Shown here piece by piece: positions 46,640 through 58,959 of a stretch of DNA of 64,000 bases. The DNA comes from Clonostachys chloroleuca (lineage: Eukaryota > Ascomycota > Sordariomycetes > Hypocreales > Bionectriaceae): positions 23,436,001 through 23,500,000 of the forward strand of contig JBANAY010000003.1 in the NCBI GenBank assembly GCA_037952775.1, written 5' to 3'. The position numbers and the translations under genes were made by a program. A model generated the notes under the pieces. The model saw only the letters and a list, made by a program, of their open reading frames with translations. It did no database searches and was not told where the DNA came from. Numbering within the stretch: the first letter of the stretch is position 1; each line of letters begins with the position of its first letter.

Positions 46640-49600
46640 ATACAGGGGTTGTTTATAATATTACTTTAACTAACTTAAGAGAGAAATCTAAGATAAACTT
46701 TATAAGAAAGATAAGCTAATAAGTATTTATAAATATATAACTATAGCTATAAGAATTAATAACTAATAGTACTAATAGTAAACTTATAAATAATAAATAA
46801 TCTATTTTACTAATACTAGGAAATTATAATAATAGTATACTATAATCTCTGGAATATATATTATTAAGATTTACCCTATAGACTATAGGGTAGATCCAGA
46901 TTACCCTATATCAGTTAATTAAATAATCTCAGATTAGTATAGGGTAAGAAGGAATAAAAAAACTAACTTAGAGCTCTCTAAAGCTGGAAGCCCTCTGAAG
47001 CTACTAGCCTAACCTACTATAGCTGCCTGTTGGGGTAATTATATTAGTGGTTATAACTACTATAATAGCTGCTATAGTATCCTTACTAGCGATCCTATAT
47101 TATACTAAAGCAGCTGTATTAGTAGACTTTATATCCGCTGTAGTACTTATATTAGCGGTTTTATATCCCTCTATATAAGAACCTTATAGCAGTTATAAGC
47201 CTGTATTATAGAAGATAATATATTATCTTCAGAGCCCTTACAGCCTGGAAATATCTATAAATACAGGGCTTCCTCCCTACTAGATAGAGATTCTATAAGT
47301 TACTAATATACTCTTTTATCTACCTTATAGTCTATCTTTCTTAGTAACCCTGTAGCTGATAGAGCTTTATTTTCTCTTATAGAGCCTATACCTTTTACTA
47401 TATCTTTTTAAATAATCCTTCTCTAGTATTTCGGAGCCTACTCTATAGACCTTATCTACCCTAGACCCAGCTTACCCTATAGCTAGTCTATCCTATACTA
47501 GAGACCTTAACCTTTTAAAATATATAGGATCTATAGAGCTAGAAGCTATAGAAAAATATAAATACTATAATTATAATAAGGTTAGATATATTTTACTATA
47601 ATATTTAGAATTTAAGAAAGATAAGAAAAAGAAGGATTAGAAATCTACTAAGAATAATAAGAAATAACTAGAAATAATTAGGAAAATTAATACTAAAGTT
47701 TTAGAAATAATATATAAAATTAATTAGAAAGGAATTCTTATAATTATTATAATTTCTAAATTTCCCCTAAGAAATATATCTATCTTTAGAGAAATATTAG
47801 AACCTAAGGAATATATAAAACTTAGTATAATTAGAAAATAATAAAAAGAGATTTAATAGATTTTCTAAGAGCTTAAGAAATAGTTTAAATAAGAGAAATA
47901 AGTTGTAAGATTTAATCTATTTACTAAGTATAAATATATATTCTATTATACTAATAGAGTTATTCTATAAAATATTACTAAGAAAGAATAATACTAATAG
48001 ATAAGAATAGAAATTAAAGCTAAATATAATAAACTCTATATATATTATTAATAGAAAATATAAAAATAATATCTAAATATATTAGAAGAACTAGTTATTT
48101 TTAGAAATAATACTATTAATACTATATAATATAGTAATAGTATATAATATAGTAATAGTATATATAAATACTAATATATATAGAAACTATATAGATATAT
48201 AATTACTTATTAGAATTCTAAATAACTTATTATAATAACTAGTATTAAATATATTAAATAAAAAAAGCTAAAAATATTTTTTTTCTATACTCTAATAGAA
48301 GAATATCTAATAAATATACTATAGAATAAATATAATAATTTATATACTAATAATATAGTATAAAATAATATATTATCTTTAAAAAAGATCTAAAAGAATA
48401 TTCTAAAGAATATATCTATAGTAAATTACTAGTAGAATTATACTCTAAGCTAAGATATAAGGTTTATAAAAAAACTAAGATTAAATTATAATATTAAAAG
48501 AAGAACCTTAAAGAATAAGTAATAATTATATATAATAATCAGATTAAATACTATTATAACTAGAAATATAGAAAATATCTAGAAATTAAGAAAATAGTAT
48601 TAAAACTAGCTAAATATAGTAATAATAATATAAACCCTACTAAGCTATATCTTTAATAATACTAATTATAGAAAGAAGAATAAAGATAATAATATATAGA
48701 AGATATATTATTTCTAATAGATAATAGAGAAAGTAGTAATATAGAGAAATAAGAAATTATCTTTATTAATAAAAAGAAATAGAATAAAGCTTATTCTAAT
48801 AAAGAGATATTAATAATAATTAATAAATTAAATAACTAGAGAAAGAAATATAAATAATATATCTCTAGTTATATAGAAGAACTAAGAACTCTTTTAGATA
48901 TTCTAAAAAGAGTATCTAAGAATAAAGAAAAATAAGAGTAGTTTAAATAATAAGTTAACTAGATAAAAAATAATATAAACTATCTATAATAGAGCTATAG
49001 TATAGTAAAATAATATTAAATTAGAAAACTCTAAAAGTTATTAAAAAAGGAAATTTAATTAATATTATTATAAATATTAAGATTAAGAAAAACTAGTTTA
49101 TAGTATAAATAAACTATAGAATATTAAGTAATTATATCTTATTAGTAGTAATTAACTAACTCTACTTACTATAGAGAATAAAAAAAAAGTTCTATAATAT
49201 TATAACTCTAAATAGAATATTATTTAAATATAATAATAGGATTATTAACTTTAAAACTAATTATTTTATAATTAAGATCTAAAGAAAATAATTTAATATT
49301 ATATATAATTTAGTATTATTAAATTCCTATAATATTATATTAGAATTACTATAGTTATAAGATATAAATTTACTAATAGATTAGTTTACTAGCTATATAG
49401 AGTAGAGAAATACTCTTATAAATCTATATTAGAATTAATAGAAATTAAAATTTTATTAGATATTAGAAGAATATAGTAATTTTTTAATAACTAAAGATAC
49501 TACTATAAAAAACTAAAATAATAACTTATAATAATAAGTAGATATAGTAGTTATAGTCTTAATAATACTATAACCTAGTATACTAAAGAATTTATTCTAC

Positions 49601-51918
49601 TAAGAATTATAATAAATAAAATAAATTTTAGATTAGATATAAAAATTAGAATAATCTCTAGAAATAGATTTTATTAATTAGATATATATAATAAACTAAT
49701 AAAAATATAATTATAATATTAAGTTTAATTTATAATATAAATAAACTAGAAAGAAATAATAATAAAAAGATAAAAAAGAATATTTTAAAAAGAGAAGATT
49801 AGATTATATTCTAAAGGAATACTAGAAATATAATAAGCTATTTAAAGAAACCTTAAAAACTGGATTATTATAATATAATTAATAAAATTATAAAATCTCT
49901 ATTATTAAAAGAAAAGAACTAGCTTTTTATAAACTTTATAATCTTATTAAACCTTAGTTATAAATACTTTATAAATATATTAATAATATATTAATAAAAG
50001 ACTATATATAATTATTAACTTTATTTATAGAATACTCTATAATATTTATATCTAAGAAAAATAGTTAACTCTATTTAGTTATTAACTATTACTAGCTAAA
50101 TAAGATTATATATAAGAATAGAATACTCTTACTATTAATTATAAAACTTAGAGATTAGTTATAGAGTAAATAGTAGTTTATTATACTAGATCTAAAGAAA
50201 GCTTATAACTTAATATAAATTAAGAAAAAAAAATAAATAGAAAATAGTATTTAAAATAAAGTTTAGTTTATATAAATATCTTATTATACTCTTTAGACTA
50301 ATAAATATATTTATAATATTCTAATAAATAATTAATTAAATACTTTAAGAGTATCTTAATATCTTTATAATTATCTATTTTAATAATATTTTAATCTTTT
50401 TAGATAATTTAGATATATATAAAGAATATATATATAAAGTTTTAAAGAAACTAGAAAATATAAACTTTCTAATAGAACTTAAGAAAAGTTAGTTTTATAT
50501 TAAAGAAGTTAACTTTCTAGAATATACTATTTAACCTAATAAGATATAAATAGAAAAAAGTAAAATTATTATAGTTTCTAAATAGGAAAAGCTAATAAAT
50601 ATTAAAGAGATATAAGCTTTCTTTAGATTTACTAACTACTATTAATAATTTATTAAAGATTATAAAAAGATTATTATACTACTATATAATTTAATAAAAA
50701 AAGAAAAAGAATTTTAATAAAACTTAAAATACTAAGATATATTTAATAATATTAAAAATTATATAACTAATAAATCTATATTATAGATATTTAATCTAAA
50801 TAAGAAAGTAGAACTTAAAACTAATATCTTAGACTTTATAATTAGTATATAAATTAGCTAAAGAGATAATAAAGGAAGACTATACCCTATAGTATTTTAC
50901 TTAAAAAAACTATATAGTATAGAACTTAATTATTCTATTTATAATAAAGAATTTATAGCTATTATATATATATTTAAAGAATTTAAATACTATTATCTAA
51001 GAATATAATATAAAGTTAAAATATATATAGATTATAAGAATATTTAGTATTTTACTATAACTTAATAACTTAATAGAAGATAAATATACTATACTAAATA
51101 CCTATTAAAATTTAACTATAAAATTATATATTAAAAAGAATTAGAAAATAGAAAAACTAATATTTTTAATTAGAAATCTAAGTATAAATAAGTAATTCCT
51201 AAAATAAATAGATAATTATTTACTATAAATAATAAAGAATACTTAGTATAAAAAACCTTAAGTACTATACTAAGAGAAATAATATATACTAAAGTCTAGA
51301 TAGATATTATACTAGATATAAAGATATTATAGTATAATATAAGAATAATACTTATTAAGGAAATTTATAAGTATCTATTTTTAGAATATTAAGAAATTAA
51401 AAAAATACTTAATAGAATAAAATAATATTATAATTATTCTGATTTATAAAAAGATATATAAACTATAGTTTTAGAATATAATACTTATATATAGATTAAG
51501 TTTATAAGATATAAACTCTATAGAGAACTTAAACTAATATAAATATTAGAATAATTATAATAATTAATATTTTTTAATTATATTATTAAGCTATTATTAT
51601 TAATAGAACCTATAATAGAAATATAATATAATAGTATTCTAATTATTATTAATAGATTTATAAAATATAGATATTTTATTCTATATAAGAAAATAAGCTC
51701 TATAGAAAATCTTATATATAGTAATTCCTATAATATATAGTTATCTTAGATAGAGAAATAATATTTATCTTTAAGTTTTAATAATTATTTATAGTATAAA
51801 TAAATACTAAGTATAAGCTCTTAATAGCTTACTATCCTTAGAGTAATAGATAAATAGAATATTTAAACTAAATATTAGAATAATACTTATAAGTATATAT
51901 TAATTATAAATAAGATAA
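46640..51918 (+). mobile_element. Second chromovirus copy, truncated at both ends
   Basis: It runs parallel to 35560-40060 of the full-length copy, from the end of gag through protease, reverse transcriptase and RNase H into integrase, all with RIP-type stops. It carries the solo LTR 46862-47520 inside gag. At 51918 it stops abruptly within integrase and abuts a reverse Copia LTR fragment. No LTR of its own remains in place. Confidence 0.8.
46862..47520. repeat. Solo LTR-like insertion, copy 1 (RIP-degraded)
   Basis: 659 bp, with TATAT at 46857-46861 and 47521-47525 as a likely target duplication. It interrupts the chromovirus gag sequence, which continues on both sides. It is homologous to 52954-53722 but heavily C-to-T/G-to-A mutated and lacks part of that copy's tandem units. 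Confidence 0.75.
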
Positions 51919-52253
51919 TTCCTTATTTAGACTATTATAGCCTAATAACCTATAAATAATACTGCTGATACTCCTAGCCCTAAAGGGGAACTGGAGCCTG
52001 CTAAGCTATAGCGGTTATAGCAGCCTGTAGCTACTGACCTACAGTAGCTGCAACTGCTATTAGCTAGTAATCGCAATCACTATCAGATAGCAGTCTTAAT
52101 TACTATTAGCTAGCTATTACAGGGGATAGCAATCGCTAATAGTTAGTAGCTACAATCGCTAACAGTTAGTAGTTACAACTGCTAGAGGTTAGTAGTTATA
52201 ACCGCTAACTTATAGTGATACAGTCACTAACTTATAGTAGCTATAGTCTCTTA
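51919..52253 (-). repeat. Partial Copia-family LTR, reverse orientation
   Basis: This is the reverse complement of the first third of the 910-bp LTR at 43437. Its outer end reads TTCAATA (RIP form of TTCAACA). Immediately beyond it, on the reverse strand, is the purine tract AGAGGGAG, as expected before a 3' LTR. The other end is cut off by the chromovirus at 51918. Confidence 0.7.
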
Positions 52254-55200
52254 ATTCAATACTCCCTCTAAAAAGGGATATATAGTACTTATTTATAGAG
52301 ATAAAAATCCGAAAAAATATATACTAAATAGTATATTTTTTAAGGATTATAGCATACTAAAAGAGTATAGGGTAGACCTATTATTTACTATTTTATTAAG
52401 GAGTATTCAGAAGAAAACTCCTAAGAGACTAGGAAAGCAGTAACTGTAATAAAACCTAACTAATAGAGACTAATAGTCTCTATTTAACCCCTATAAAGGT
52501 TATTAAGAGAGGAAAACTTCTAGGATAAACCTAGGAGCTTTATATAGCTTTTAAAAGCTATAGAGGCTAGGGGTTTAGTTAGTCTATCAGCCGGCATCTC
52601 TTTTGTATTAAGATAGATAACCTTTATATTTTCTAGCTTTATAACTTCCCTTATATAGTTAAACTTTAATAGTATATATTTAGTTTGACTATAAAGATTA
52701 GGGTTAGAAGAGTTAGAAATAGAGCCTATATTATTATAATAGAGGTTTATAGAGGATATAGGGTTTTTTAGTTCCTTATATAAGGTTTTTAACTATAAAA
52801 CCTCTCTAATAGCCTCTACTAGAGTATCTATTTCAGCCTCTATAGTTAATAGAGCTATAGTTAAAGCTTTCTTAGACTTCTAACTAATAGGGGTATTTCC
52901 TAAGGTTATTAGATAACCAAAGATTAACTTAGAAGACTTATCTCTAGCAAAATTATTGAGATTTACTCTATAGACTATAGGGTAGATCAAGATTACCCTA
53001 TATTAATTGATTAAATGATATATAATTAGTATAGGGTAAGGGGGAATAAAATAACTAACTTAGGGCTCTCCAAAGCTGGAAGCCCTCTGAAGCCACTGGC
53101 CCAACCCACTGTAGCTGCCCGTTGGGGCAATTGCGTTAGCGGTCACAACCGCTGTAACGGCCGCTGTGGCGTCCGTGCTAGCGATCCCGTATTGCGCTGA
53201 AGCAGCTGCATTAGCGGACTTCGTGTCCGCTGCAGCGCTTGCATTAGCGGACCTCGTATCCGCTGTACGAGAACCTTAGCACTTAGTTTAGTGAACCTCG
53301 TAACCACTATAGTAGCTGTATTAGCGGACTTCGTATCCGCTGTAGCATCTGCATTAGCGGCCTTGTATCCCTCTGTACGAGAACCTTATAGCGGTTACGA
53401 GCCCGTATTACAGAAGGCAATGTGTTATCTTCAGGGCCCTTACGGCCTGGAAACACCTATAAGTACAGGGCTTCCTCCCTGCTAGATAGAGATTCTACAA
53501 GTTACTAATATACTCTTTTATCTACCCTATAGTCTATCTTTCTTAGCTACCCTGTAGCTAATAGAGCTTTATTTTCTCTTATAGAGCCTGCACCTTCTAC
53601 TATGCCTTTTCAAATGATCCTTCTCTAGTATTTCAGAGCCTACCCTATAGGCTTTATCTACCCTAGACCCAGCTTACCCTACAGCTGGTCTACCCTATAC
53701 TAGAGACCTTGACCTTTCAAAAAAAATCACTATTACTATAAGCTATAGGATAAAAATCCTTAGTAGCTTTATAAGTTATAGCTAGTAATTTAGAGCCTTT
53801 TAGATATTTTAAGGTTCCTTTTACTTAATTAAGGTATTCTATATAGGGATTACCTAGTTAAGAAGATAACTACTATATAGGAAACCCTAAGTCAGATCTA
53901 GTTATAAGTATAAGATATATTAAGGTACCTATTATAGCTTAATATAACTTAATTTCCTTATAGTTTAGCTTCCTAGATAAAGGTTACTTTATATTATTAG
54001 ATTATAAGAGAACTAAGTTAGATTTAGAATCTAGAAGACTAAAAGTTTCTAAAGCCTCTTCTATATATTAGGACTGAGATAACTTTAAAGTCTTCTTATT
54101 TCTATCCCTTATAATTTAAATTCCTAAGAAGAAGGAAGCAGGTCCTTTATCTTCTAGCTTATAGGCTTTATTTAGCTGTCTTTTTAGCTTATTTATAGCT
54201 ATTAAGCTAGGACTAATAATTAAACAGTTATTAATATAGGTTATTATATAGATTTTTAAAATCTTATTATAATAGACTGCTAGGTTAGAAATTAGGGGAT
54301 AAAAGCCTAAGGTTTTAAATAGAGCTCTAAGAGCCTCTTACTACTCTCTAGGACTTTGCTTTAAACTATATAAGGCTTTATTTAACTATATAACCTGTTC
54401 TTTATTAGGATTATAACCTAGTTTAGTTATTAACTTAACTAGATAAGGCCTAGCTTTTAAAAGCTCTATAAAGCCCTCAGGTATAGCTATAAATATAGTT
54501 TCTTTTAAGGAGCTATTTAAAAAAGCACCTATAAAGTTAACCTGTTTAACTTCTAAGTTAAACTGGTTAGCTATAGCTAGTAAAATTCGCTAAGTTAAAG
54601 GAATAGCTATAGAAGCAAAGATCTCTTTAAAATCTAAGCCTTCTATTTATATAAACCCTTTAGCTACTAGCCTAGCTTTAAACTTATAAGGAATATTATT
54701 AGAATCCCTTTTAAATTTTAAAACTAACCTATTTAATAGAATTTTTCTATCTTTAGATATACTAGTCTTATTTATAAAGGAAAAGCAATTTTAATATACT
54801 AGTTATTCTAGTTTATTGAATATAGCTTCTAACTACTCTTTCTTATTTTCTAACTTAATAGCCTGTTTAAAAGAAGAGGGTTCTTTATCTAATATTTTCT
54901 TCTTAACTTTATAATTAATATTATAACTATAGTAAAGAAGTTCCTTAGGATCTAAATCTATAGGATCTTCTAATATAGAATTTTCTTTATTTTCTATATT
55001 AGAAGATATAGAAGTATTAGGATTTTCTAGAGAAATCTCTAGGGTAGGCTCTTCTAAATTTATCCTCTTTTCTCCCTCTAAGACTTCTAGTATTTTAAAA
55101 TTCTTAGAATTATCTAATTCTTCTATTTCTCCCTCTAAAGGGTTATTTAGAAGATAGGGATTTATAGGTTCTTCTGGGTTATTAGAAATTAAATTATTAA

Positions 55201-58200
55201 CTTCTATTTTCTAAAAACCTTTATCTAAAGAACTAATCCTTTCTAAAAACCTACTATAGCTAGTTTTAGTTACTAGCCTTCTTCTAAGTATCCAGATTAG
55301 ATAAGTATTAGAACCTAATACAGCTAATGATCTAGCTGGTTTAGTTCTAGTATTTAGCTTATAGGATTTTTCCCTATTTTCTATAGGAATTATAGCTTTA
55401 TAATAGCCACCTATAGCTTTATAAAAGCCTAAATTAAGCTTATAATTTTTAGAAGGTTATAATTCCTTATAGAATAACTTATAGGGTATAAAGTCTCTAT
55501 TAGTAATAGCAGTTAAATTAACTAGCTTAACTATAGTTTTTATTATAAAATACTAGAGATATATAGAAATATTAGCCTATAATATAGAGGCTCTTAACCT
55601 ATCTAGAGTTAGCCTAATAGATCTTTCTATAAGACTATTTTAGCTATAAATATAAGGGTTAGAGGTTAAAAAAGCTATCCCTTTTTTAGCTAGCTAATCT
55701 CTTAGTTCAGAACTAACTTTAGAGCCTCTATTAAAGTAAAATCTCTTAGGATATCTCTTATATTAGTTTTTAAAGCTCTTAAATAAATTCTTAATAGCTA
55801 GACTAATAGTTATAGCTTCTTTATTTACTAAACTAATAACCTATCTATATCTAGTTTTTCTTTTAACTAGAAAGAGATTATAAGGCTTTTTATTATAGGG
55901 TATAGGGTTTATTTTAATTATATCTCCCTCTATTATATCTAGGACTTCAGAAGGATCTTCTATAGGTCTTCTAGATATAACCCTAACTGCTTTAGCTCTA
56001 ATACAAGCTAAGCAAATAAAGTCTTTATCTTTAACTAAGGAAAAATTAGGAATTCCTTTAGTTATGTTAGCTGTTTTCTTAAGTAAAGCTAGCCCTAAGT
56101 GGCCTAGTCTTATATACCAAAGACTAGCTAAGTCTAATAGTTTCTTATATTCTTCTGAACTTAGGCTTATAGCTTTAGTTTTAGAGGAATTAAAAGGAAC
56201 TAAGATAGAAAAGTTATTAACTAAGAGATCTTAAGTTCCACAGGCCTTATCAGAACCCTGAAGACTCTCTATAATAGCTATATCAGCTTTAGAGTCCTCT
56301 AGGCTATACTTATAAGCTCTCTTAGTTTCCTCTTCTAAATCTATAGTTTTCTCTTCTAGAAACTTATAGTCTTCTAAAGACTCTTCTTCTTCTAATATAG
56401 AAGAAGGGATTTCCTTATAATCTTTCTTATTTAAAGTAGGATTTTTAGGAATTCTAACTTCTAAGGGATAGCTATAGCTAGTATTTATTTCCCTATTATA
56501 GAAATTATAAAAGGATCTTAATAAGGGAGTTTCTATTCCTTTTAAGGTTAAGAAAAATCTATTTTCCTTTATATTAAATAATCTAAAACAGGCTCTATTC
56601 TTAGAATATAGCCTATCTTTTATAAGGGTTCCTCCTAAGATATAGTATTTTAAACTACTAATTATAGTAGTATTAAAGGAAGGAATATAGAGGGTTTCTT
56701 CTAGATATATATCCTGAAATTTTATAGGATTTCTAGATATAAGAACTATATATTTAGTAGTTCCTTTTCCTTTTAGATAAACTAAGCCTCTACCTATTAG
56801 AATAGGTTTAGCTTCCTTAGAGTTTAAGGGTTTATAGTTTATAAAAGACTCCCTTTTATTAGCTATATAAATAGTTAAACCTGTATTATATAATAAGCTA
56901 GAGATAGGTTTCTCTATAACTTTTTTCAGCTTTTTATAACTCTTAAGTCTAGAGGTCTAAAAAGTCTCTAAGGATAAGTCTTCTTCTGAAGAAGAAGATT
57001 CTGAAGAAGTATATATATAATCTTCTTCTAAGTTATAGCTTCTAGTTAGGAAGCTAATAGATTTTTTATTAGAATCTTCTTCTTTATTAGAATTAGATTC
57101 TCTTTTATTCTTATTCTTATTAGAATTAGAATTAAATCCTTTTTTATTCTTCTTATAATTAGAAGAGTTATTTTAAGGATCTTTAGGCTTAGAATTAGCT
57201 AGTTTTTTATTAGCTTCTTCTCTAGCTTTATTAACCTTATAATTTATTCCTTTAACTACAGAAGAGCTTTTATCTCTCTGTTCCTCTAAGAGGTCTGCTA
57301 TAAGAAACTGAAGGTTTAAAGATTCTAGATTATTTCCTAAGGCTCTTTAAGATCTTATATTAGATCTTTATCTTTCTGCCTAACTAGGAAAGGTTTCTTT
57401 TAAAGACTAAAGATACTAATTAAACTAATCTATAGGTTTAACTTTAACCCCAGCTAGGGTTAATCTAGCTAATAGACTAATAAATTCAGAATTATAAGCC
57501 TCTAAGGAACCTTTATAGCTAGAAAACTTAAGAGAGTGAAATTTAGAGTATAGGTTACCTCTCTGTATCTCAGAACTTTAAGAATACTACTTAACTAAGA
57601 GATTATAAGCTTCAGAAGGACTTTTTAACTAAGTTATAGCAGCTTAGGGTCCTTCTTTACAACTATCTCTTAAAAGTATAAGAATTATAGCCTGTTTAGT
57701 ATCTGCTAAGGAATTAGCTATATAGGGTTTATCTATAAATTCTAGTAACCTAAAAGCTCTGAACTATATAGTTAAGGCTTATATCTATTTATTAAAATTA
57801 GAGCTATCTTTTAGTCTATAACCTTCTGAGAAACTATATACTCTCTTAGATAATTCTTTAACTATAGAGGTATTTAAAGCAGAGGTTAAACTAGTAGAAG
57901 GTTAAGTTTCTAAGTTAGAAGGTTTAGGAACCTCTTTATTATCAACTTCCATCCTACTAGCTATTTCTTCTCTTTTTATATCTTCTTCTTTATTAGAATT
58001 AGAAGAGATAACCTAAGTAAGGTTTCAAAGAGCTAGTTATAAAGTCTCTATAGAGTCTTTTAGAGTTCTAAACTCTTCAGTTTGAGAAGCTAGTTGAGTT
58101 TTTATTTTATTAACTTCTTCTAAAAGTTCTAGATTTTTATTAGAATCTATAGGGCTAGAAGGAACCTTATAAGAACCCTCTAAGGGTTGTTTACCCTTAT

Positions 58201-58260
58201 TTGAAGTAGCTATTTTAACTTCTATTATAGCCCTTAGCTAGTTATATCTCTTTATTAGAG
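52254..58260 (-). mobile_element. Ty1/Copia retrotransposon interior, RIP-degraded
   Basis: The reverse strand encodes, from right to left, a gag-like start near 57950 (MEVDNKEVPK) with FSEGYRLKDSSNF downstream, integrase remnants, reverse transcriptase (FKARLVAKGFIQIEGLDFKE, FLNSSLKETIFIAIPEGF, LNKALYSLKQSP; the YVDD box now reads YINN; SFFLGIQIIRDR), and RNase H (AYSNSDFARDKSS, LTIEAEIDTLVEA). The tail has KEMPADQLTKPLA near 52600. The order integrase-RT-RNase H is Copia. Stops are mostly TAG/TAA from CAG/CAA. A solo LTR interrupts it at 52954-53722, exactly inside the SDFA-GDK-like RNase H block. Confidence 0.85.
52954..53722. repeat. Solo LTR-like insertion, copy 2 (GC-rich, little RIP)
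   Basis: 769 bp, flanked by AAAAT at 52949-52953 and 53723-53727. The Copia RNase H frame is continuous across the empty site, which confirms the insertion limits. It carries 33-bp tandem units starting TAGCGG, several with a 6-7 bp dyad (AGCGGAC facing GTCCGCT). The 64-codon frame 53291-53485 within it is not a gene. Confidence 0.8.
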
Positions 58261-58730
58261 ATTTATAGCTAAATAGAAGATTTAGAGAACACTTCTATTT
58301 TATTCTCTTTAGAAGAGAAATAGAAAGACTAGGTTATAAGGATAAAATTTTCCTAAAAATCTAGTTTTCTAAGATATTTTTTATAAATTTTTAGAGCTTA
58401 AAATAAGCCTTCTAGAAAATAAAGAAGCTGGTAGCTTTAAAGTTGATTTCTTTAGTGCTTATAGCGCTATAGCCTTTAGCGGGCTTAGGGGCTTAGGAGC
58501 CTGGAGCTTAGCGGTTAATTGACCTAATATTCAGTAAGCTAGCAGCTGGCTTTTTAACAGTCTGCAGCTATACGGCAGGTGCTCTAGCAGTGCTAAGAGC
58601 GCTGTAACTTAGTGAGTTTAACAGCCTAACAGGGACTTCTTCAGTGGTTCAATAGCTAATTAAAAGGGTTTGTTCAGTGGACCTAGTGATTATAATAGCT
58701 AATTATAGGGCCTTGTTCAGTGGATCTAGC
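58261..58730. other. Copia leader or LTR remains with short tandem repeat
   Basis: The segment is richer in GC from about 58430 and includes AGCGGG- and AGCGGT-type motifs. A tandem repeat built around TTCAGTGG recurs three times between about 58636 and 58725. The Copia 5' LTR expected here is not recognisable as the 910-bp family. Confidence 0.4.
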
Positions 58731-58959
58731 TGTCATGCTACGAACAGGGGCTGTACGGAGCCCCCTATAAAAGGGCTGGAAACAGCCAACAGATAGAAGA
58801 GAAGACAAGCCTTAAGAATCATATTATCTTGCACACAAGTGAAGGTATCGTGATCATAGGCTTCAACCACAACCCGTCATAACCCGGCTACCCTGTAGCT
58901 AATAATCCAGAACCCATCAATAATACCCAGGCTGATTACAGCCAGTTTTGAGTGTAACA
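58731..58959 (+). repeat. Probable 5' LTR of second Gypsy family
   Basis: 229 bp, TGTCATGCTACG to GAGTGTAACA, with a TATAAAAGG box at about 58766-58774 and a GC content close to normal. The primer-binding region would start GGTGGTAGTAA. The matching 3' LTR is not in the window, so the limits are tentative. Confidence 0.6.

Noticed and set aside
53291..53485. Forward frame of 64 codons in GC-rich DNA
   Set aside because: It is inside the tandem-unit part of a solo LTR and exists only because that part escaped RIP.
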